Below, in pieces: positions 58,401 to 64,000 of a stretch of 64,000 nucleotides of DNA. Below the pieces are notes generated by a model that was not told where the DNA came from, searched no databases, and worked only from the letters and a program-made list of their open reading frames with translations. The position numbers were made by a program, and so were the translations under genes. The DNA is taken from positions 1 through 64,000 of the forward strand of contig QXCR01000143.1 of assembly GCA_004380135.1 (NCBI GenBank), written 5' to 3'. Each line of letters starts with the position of its first letter. Position 1 is the first letter of the stretch. Origin of the DNA: Stemphylium vesicarium (lineage: Eukaryota > Ascomycota > Dothideomycetes > Pleosporales > Pleosporaceae).

Positions 58401-59739
58401 TATATTAAGCTAGTTATTATAGAACTATCGCGGCGGTAGCGTCTTATATGGGTCATAGGGAAGTTTAGGTAGTCTGCCGGGTACGCCGATTATTGGCTAT
58501 TGCGGAAATGGCGTAATTTTATAATACGCCGTCGCTAGCGGTTATACGTAAGTTTACGGTCGTATATAAGTTTGCGGTCGCTATTATTATAATTAGTCGC
58601 CTTATACCTATTATTATCGAAGTTGGTATTCTCTAAGCGCACCGCTTATATACGGTGACACTGGATCGTTAGGGTTCTAGTGTACTAGTTGTGGCTCCTA
58701 GCTTCGAGCGCCTTGTCTTGCTTCGTACTGCTCGCCTTGTTGTAGGCCCTGAGAGACCTGCCACGACGGCGGTGGTTGCATGTGCGACTGCGGTTGACGT
58801 GTGTCAGTTAGTGGGCTAGCCTGCTGCGGTTATTCGGCTGCGGTGTTTATCCGTTGCGTGTTCTATTAGCGTTTATACGCTCTTAACTAGTAGTTAAACT
58901 CTATTACTTTAAACTCTATAGGGTCCTATTTAGGGGAGTTTTCTATAGCTAATATCTTATATATAGAATTAACTACCTTTATATAGTTATTACTAGTATA
59001 GATTCTCTTATATTATAGTACTATCTTAAGAGACTTTAGAGTATTTTACTTAATCTTAAGAAATATATTCTTTAACTATCTCTTAAAGTCTACTTTATAA
59101 TTATTAAAAAGCTTATTATTTTAGACTATTACTATATTATAGTTATAAACTATCTTAGCAATCTAGGTTATTATATGCGTCTTATTAGCGTCCTATAGTG
59201 TAGGTATATCCTATAGAGATATATTAATAAAATTAAACGTAATTATATATAGGTAGTTTTATATAAGATGCTTAGTAGTAAACTTTACCTAAGAAGAAAC
59301 AGCTTTATCGCGTACGCTTATGCTATACTCTAATAGTTCGTTAAGTAGCTAATTCTAAGTATCCGCTACGTCCGTGACGCTTATGTCGCTTTAGTTGTCT
59401 ACTATCGTGCTAGTAGTTATTAAAGCGTTTTTAGTATTAACGCGTTATTAGTATTATATAGCTAGTTAGTTATTCCTAGCACTTATTATAGTCGTACGTG
59501 ATTAGGTTATTAAGAGACGTTTATATAGTTATATTATAATACGTTACTAACGCGCTATAATTAAGCTTTAGCCTAAATTATTAGCTATAGAGGGAGGTTT
59601 TAATTACTATATATTATCTCTACCTCGCTCTATTCTTAGTATATATGCCTTATTCTAAGATTTCTTACGTTAGAGTTTTAATAGTCTATCTTTTCTACCT
59701 TACTATTTATAATCGCCTTAAGTAATTACTAATTAGTAA

Positions 59740-59978
59740 GGAAGACTTACTAGTAATAAAAGGAAATAACTATAAATATATACTATCTTAGTAATAAGTT
59801 TAATTATTATATTCTCTCTTTAAAGCTATCTCTACTATATAGGTTGTTGGATCCCTACGAACGTTGCTTAGCCTGGTTCGTACCAACCACGGTACACAGC
59901 TCTGTCCGTACCAGCGACGGTACACAGCTCTGTCCGTCCTAGCCACGGTACACAGCTCTGGCTGTGACAATTCCCACA
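59740..59978 (-). repeat. Copia LTR (sense 5' LTR)
   Basis: Matches 53613-53855. Its outer part, including the 28-base triplicate, is intact, while its inner part (59740-59840) is strongly RIP-mutated. The last four bases of the inner end differ, so the boundary is approximate. Confidence 0.85.
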
Positions 59979-60042
59979 ATAAGGTTAGTAAAATAGATAA
60001 AGTAGAGGTAGATAAGAATAAGAAGGACTTAATTAAGCTATA

Positions 60043-60598
60043 ACGTACCTCACGGGCTCGTGGATCACCCGGGCTCGTGGATCACTTTTGCCAAGCCCCC
60101 ACCAAACTCTACCTTCCTACGTGATGCCTCAACAACAACGCTAGATAGAACCTTCTAATAAACGTTAGATATAGACTACCCTTTAGGCTCTTAAATAAAA
60201 CGCGATACTCTCTTAGTAACGCGCTATAGCTATCTATAACGTCGCTTAATTAATACTAAGCTACTAATGCGCAGGATAGACTCTATAAGCAGATTACTAG
60301 CCTAAATCAAAGAATCTGACTAAGAATGAGGAGGACGTAGTTGTTGAGCATATACTTGAGCTAGTCACCCGAGGATTTCCCCCCAGGCTTGCAGCTGTGG
60401 CTGATATGGCCAATTCTTTGCGCGCAGAGCGCAATATGGGCCAAGTTGGCTCAAACTAGCCCAGTACGTTTGTCAAAGGCCGCCCTGAGCTCACAACGAA
60501 GTTTAATCGCAAATACGACTACAAGAGAGCCCTCTGCGAGGATCCTGAGATTATACAAGGCTGGTTTGGCCTAGCAGCCAACATCAAAGCCAAGTACG
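60043..60598 (+). mobile_element. Fot1-like fragment, transposase N-terminal end
   Basis: Begins with the TIR ACGTACCTCACGGGCTCG after TA (60041-60042). The transposase start ATG is at 60124, with the same Gln-rich beginning as the 22153 copy and the helix-turn-helix segment VEHILELVTRGFPPRLAAVA. It reads plus, opposite to the fragment at 50366. It is cut at 60598 by the hAT element, whose terminal CAGAGTTG starts at 60599; the preceding eight bases CAAGTACG are the candidate hAT target duplication. Several blocks are free of RIP. Confidence 0.85.
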
Positions 60599-60921
60599 CA
60601 GAGTTGTCAACAATCAAGTATACTTGCAAGTAGAGATCGTGACGGGCGCCAAGACTCAATTCAATCAAGTCAAGTATGGCGTCCTCGTAACTGCAATCAA
60701 GCTAAGTTGTAGAGTCGTACTTAAAGTACTTAATTGCAGTTTATTTGAAGTTTTGTGAGGTAGAGCTAGCTAGAGCAGCGATCTCGCGATAGTTTTGTGG
60801 TGTTATAGGGTAGTTAGTAATTAATTAGATTCTAGTTTTCGCCCCGTTTACTAACCGCCCGATCTTTCTACTTATAATAATAACGCGTTAACTCGCAATC
60901 TATCTCTTTCGTGTCGTTGTA

Positions 60922-63491
60922 ATGGCTCGTAACAACCCAAAAAAGCGCGCTGCTCTGTACAATAACGCTGACCCGCGCTCGTCAAAGCTGCAGAAACTGC
61001 TCACGAAGGGCACCAAAAGCCAGCCAGTAGTCGTCGACGATACTCAACCGCCCGAAGTTCTAGTGATCGCGAGCCAGGCAGACGATTTCGAGTCGCAATT
61101 ACGAGACGCGCGACCTAAGGCAGAGATTACTGCGCCCGTTAAGAGTTTAGAGGTAGCAACCGCGGCGTTAATAGTAGCTAGTAAGGATAATAAGAACGGC
61201 TTTAATACGCGTTTTATAGATATCTTTAAGGGCGTAGATTAAAGTTACCTAAGTAGTTTTATATAGCTGCTATAGACTTAATCTTAGCGTAAAAGCTAGA
61301 TATATAAGCATAGTTATTGCGTCGCGTTATAAGCAAACCTAAGTTGTATATTCTTTATATACTGCGAGTGTTACTAGAGTAAGAGACCCGACTTTAGCGT
61401 CTTAGAGACGACGTAGGCGATAAGCTTAGCAGCGATCTATCTACTTAAGAAATACGGTATAAAGAGGTTAGATAAGGCGTTAGTTAAGCTCCCTCTAGGT
61501 TAGAGGTCGCTCACGATGCTAACAGGCGCTAGCGTACGTATTAGTTAAGCTATTACTAACGAGATTAGAAACTTCAACGTATAGGCGTTTTAGTTAGTAG
61601 CTATTTACTAGCTTATTAATAATAATATAGCGTTAAGTTAGTTTAAAGACTCTACGTTTTAGGTAATAATATAGTACGTAAACCTAGAAGTAGAGAGGGT
61701 ATTATAGATAAGTTATAATAGCGTTAATCACTTTATAATAAGGTTATATAGATATATATAGCTATAGATCGTAAAATAACTTAGAGAGGCCGCGAGTAAG
61801 ATCTATATAAGCTTTAATAGGTAGATAATAAAAGGTGGCAAATAAGGCTTTTTTAGAGTAGTTATATACTATATTACGGCTTATAGAGTTATAAAGGACG
61901 TCGCTATTAACTTACTATAGCTTACGGGCGCCTATACGGGCGATTAGATTACTAATTATATTAAGAAAACTCTATAAGCGTTCGGAGTCGAAGCGGCAAA
62001 ATTAGGGTACTTTATGCTCAATAACGCGTATAATAACGACTTAGCTATTAAGACGCTTAGTAGTAAGTACGGCTTTGTCGCTAGCCATCGTCGACTACGT
62101 TATAGCGCTCACACGATCAATCTCGTCGGCCAGGCAGTGATATTCGGGTCGAATAAAGACGCTTTTAATAATGATAAGGCCAATATTATTATAGGTTACC
62201 TAGCTTTCTTAGAGTTATAATTACTAACTACTTAATATAAGATAAGGAGTAGTTTATAGGCGAGTAGCGTTAATAAGGCCTATTAGGTACGCTCCTTAAC
62301 ATTATCAACTATATTAAAACGCCCTAGTAATACGACGTTTTTAAGAACTTTTAGACTCTCGCTAACTACGAGCTCCCTATAGAGAACTAGAGGATACTTA
62401 AGCCCATAAAGCCCGTTATTACTCGCTAGAACTCGTATTGCTCAGCTTTTGAGCGCGCTGTAGAGTTGCAACCTGCCTTTAACTCATTTATTGCGTATCA
62501 TATTAACAACCAGCTCGCCGCCGACAGTCACGCTAGAACCCATAAAAACAAGACGCCCAACGCGCCTAAGTGGATAAGATCTAGCGGGCTTTTAGCAAAC
62601 GATTAGGCTATAGTAAATAACTATATTAAGGTTCTATAACTACTAAAGTTAGCTATAAAAAGCCTTAAAGGCTATAGTATAAATAGCCGTTTTAGAGTAA
62701 TATATAAGATTATTCCTATCTTTAAGTACTTACTTAGTAAGTTTAAATTAAAGTATAGGCTATACGAGCTCGTTAATTACGAAGCAACTAGCGCGCCTAA
62801 GAATCACCTCGCGATTAATATAAAAGTAGCTTAGGCGAAGCTCAACGACTACTACTAGAAGCTCGACGACTCTCCAGTATACTACGCCGCTTGCTGCCTC
62901 CACCCGTACTACAAGCAGTATTGCGATCGCGCTTGGCGTGACAAGCCCGGCTGGCTTACTCACGCAGATGACGCTTTTCAGCTACTTTGGCGTAGTTACA
63001 AGGTGCCTCGGAGCCCAAGACACCGCCTAAGAGAGCGTAACTCTAACGCTATTGACGACGCTATTGTAGTAGTCATAGACGACTTAAACTCTGATAGCGA
63101 CGAGGGCTTTAACGAGTACTAGAAGTGGCGAGCTTTTAAGCTAAAGTAGATAAAATCTATATTTAAGAGCCCCGCGAGCAACCTAATAAAGTATTAGATT
63201 ACTCTATAATCTAAATACCCTAATCTCGCCCGCCTTATAATTAATATACTAACAATCCTAGCGAGTAATTGCGAGTGCGAGCGCGTCTTTAGCGAGCTTA
63301 GTGATCTACTCACCCTAAAGCGTCGTAAGATCAGTTCTTAACTACTCGCCGCGCTGCAGTGTATACGAACGTGGAAAAGTACAGGAGCTGCCGTTGCTGG
63401 AGCTGTTACAGAGTCGCAACTCAGCGATAAGCAGCTAGACCAGCTATACGAGCTTGCTCAGTGGGTTGAGTACAGCGACGACGACGATTGA
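60922..63491 (+). pseudogene. hAT transposase, broken by RIP stops
   Basis: ATG 60922 starts an open block of 106 codons (MARNNPKKRAALYNN; low-complexity, with PVVVDDTQPPEVLVIA). The BED-type region is degraded (61250-61480). The central domain is clearer: YFMLNNAYNNDLAIKTLSSK at about 62010, then HTINLVGQAVIFG at about 62110, corresponding to the hAT block that precedes the catalytic helices. The RWNS-type motif (TRQNSYCSAFERAVEL) is at about 62420, and the KWRAFKLKQIKS segment at about 63125. The C-terminal dimerisation domain is at about 63220-63370 (ASNCECERVFSELSDLLTLK, RRKISSQLLAALQCIRTW). The protein ends in DDDD at 63491. Stops fall mostly at Gln codons. Non-functional. Confidence 0.82.
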
Positions 63492-64000
63492 AACTAGGCA
63501 AGTACGCCTATCAAGCCTGCAGGACTATAGCTAACTACTTCGCCTACTAGCTACTTTCTTCGCCCAAATAAGCCCTTGCCGCGAATTATACTGCGTTGTC
63601 AACGTTGCCTCGATCAATACGCTGCCGGCAGCTCAATACTCTATATACTGTTGTGAGGATTGTATGACTGCTAGAGCGCCCGCGAGCTATCCTCATCACT
63701 CACCAGCGACCTCGCGAGGTCTCTGCTCATCGTAGAGAGCCTGGAGGAGCTAGATTTTAACGCCTAGCAGTTATACAACCTTATCTTTTTGTTATCTATA
63801 GTAATAGGATGAGGTTATATACTTATTAATACTATAATCCCTTATTAAGAAGAAAAAGTAATACCTTCTTAGTATAGTAGTCTATAGGGCTATATTTATA
63901 AGTAACGCCTTTACTAGCGCAGCTATTAAGCTTATAATAGGGTAGTCTAGTAACTAAGTAAGGTCTCTCCTCTACGAGAGGCTATAAATTCTCCGTAACT
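63492..64000. other. 3' non-coding part of the hAT, no gene
   Basis: GC-rich to about 63760, then AT-rich with RIP. No frame or terminal repeat was recognised. Confidence 0.5.

Larger units (their letters stand above)
53613..59978 (-). mobile_element. Complete Ty1/Copia element in minus orientation
   Basis: 6366 bases between target duplications ATAAG (53608-53612 and 59979-59983). LTRs lie at 53613-53855 and about 59740-59978; in the sense direction they run TGTGGGAATT...CTTCCAACA. In minus order: Pro/Gln-rich gag (about 58860-58440, GC-rich and RIP-spared); a gag zinc-knuckle region (CFVC-x4-CWSTNH, about 57690-57640); integrase (about 57500-56500); reverse transcriptase (about 55620-54950, split by a solo LTR); and RNase H ending at 54143-54349 (ERLSIASIPLVIYTNLYSLY, KRLIINIIAL). 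The order gag-IN-RT-RNase H defines Copia. Stops at former Gln codons abound. It inserted into the OrsD-type gene. Confidence 0.9.
51261..60042 (+). pseudogene. OrsD-type zinc-finger gene (telomere-linked helicase-like), split by Copia
   Basis: Reading mutated Gln codons through, one frame runs 51261-53612 and continues after the Copia at 59979-60040. It starts LYFLADFGVLVC, then a C2H2 finger (C-R-Q-H-C ... N-R-H-L-L-E-x-H) at about 51310-51370. Next comes a long helical region, then the open blocks 52299-52496 (DARELFKWKDNQKTLAVQLW) and 52671-52904 (YWSPDKKVFYLSGRPIAIER). A final acidic/basic segment is cut by a Fot1-like TIR at 60041. This order matches my memory of large ascomycete proteins that join an OrsD/DUF3505-type finger to a RecQ-like helicase near telomeres. 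No helicase motif is in the window, so that part is inferred. Non-functional. Confidence 0.6.
60599..64000 (+). mobile_element. hAT transposon running off the right edge
   Basis: The left end CAGAGTTGTCAAC is placed where the Fot1-like fragment stops. A leader of about 320 bases precedes the transposase. After the transposase stop about 500 bases remain, first GC-rich, then RIP-mutated from about 63770, without a matching right terminus, so the right end is outside the window or degraded. The leader and first about 200 codons have normal composition; RIP grows inward. Confidence 0.75.

Noticed and set aside
53613..59978. Large DNA transposon or Starship-type cargo element
   Set aside because: Direct terminal repeats, a five-base target duplication and Copia gene order identify an LTR retrotransposon; no captain recombinase is seen in the window.
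60599..63650. Right hAT terminus at about 63603 (GTTGTCAACG)
   Set aside because: It is in direct rather than inverted orientation relative to the left end, and the eight-base duplication CAAGTACG does not follow.

Overview
This window is a repeat-dense, AT-rich segment of a filamentous ascomycete genome. I infer Pezizomycotina, most likely Dothideomycetes. The evidence is short introns with fungal splice signals, a HET-domain gene, Fot1/pogo, hAT, Tad-like LINE, Copia and chromodomain Gypsy transposons, and the signature of repeat-induced point mutation (RIP). In most of the repeats CpA and its complement TpG are almost absent while TpA is abundant and CpG survives. Glutamine codons have therefore become TAA/TAG, and most transposon reading frames are riddled with stops. 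No rRNA, tRNA or CRISPR was found. Stops in the broken elements were read through only to recognise the family.

Layout. 1-295: part of a family-1 Gypsy LTR. 296-2455: 3' part of a chromodomain Gypsy pol (family 3). 2440-3085: unidentified minus-strand reading frame. 3345-3544: fragment of a hAT 5' end. 3545-7290: 3' part of a family-2 Gypsy, its LTR split by a poly(A)-tailed LINE. 7291-8878: gag and LTR of a Copia-like element. 8879 to about 22345: a minus-strand hAT carrying a pogo-like element (10198-12046) and a Fot1-like element (13403-22233), the latter carrying a full Gypsy-1 (13422-20383). 22465-38334: a family-2 Gypsy with a duplicated LTR-gag unit and a second full Gypsy-1 inside it (27896-34814). 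Target-site duplications (TTCGT, AGATA, TTCTA, TA) fix these nesting events.

38880-49300 is an island of normal base composition. It holds a TIR element (39996-42273) that has captured the promoter and N-terminal half of a HET-domain gene, a small inverted-repeat element, one intact four-exon alpha/beta-hydrolase gene (43482-45246), and a broken gene with JmjC-like and SET-like segments (about 46200-48640).

49320-64000 is again transposon-rich: a Copia RNase H fragment, a Fot1-like fragment, and a long OrsD-type zinc-finger gene of the kind I associate with telomere-linked helicases. That gene is split by a complete minus-strand Copia (53613-59978), which itself carries a solo LTR. A second Fot1-like fragment and a hAT element running off the right edge follow.

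Only the hydrolase looks like a working host gene. The HET chimera is an open frame inside a mobile element. The rest records repeated nested insertion followed by RIP. The Gypsy/Copia/hAT density and the OrsD-type gene are compatible with a subtelomeric or otherwise heterochromatic compartment, but this is inference.
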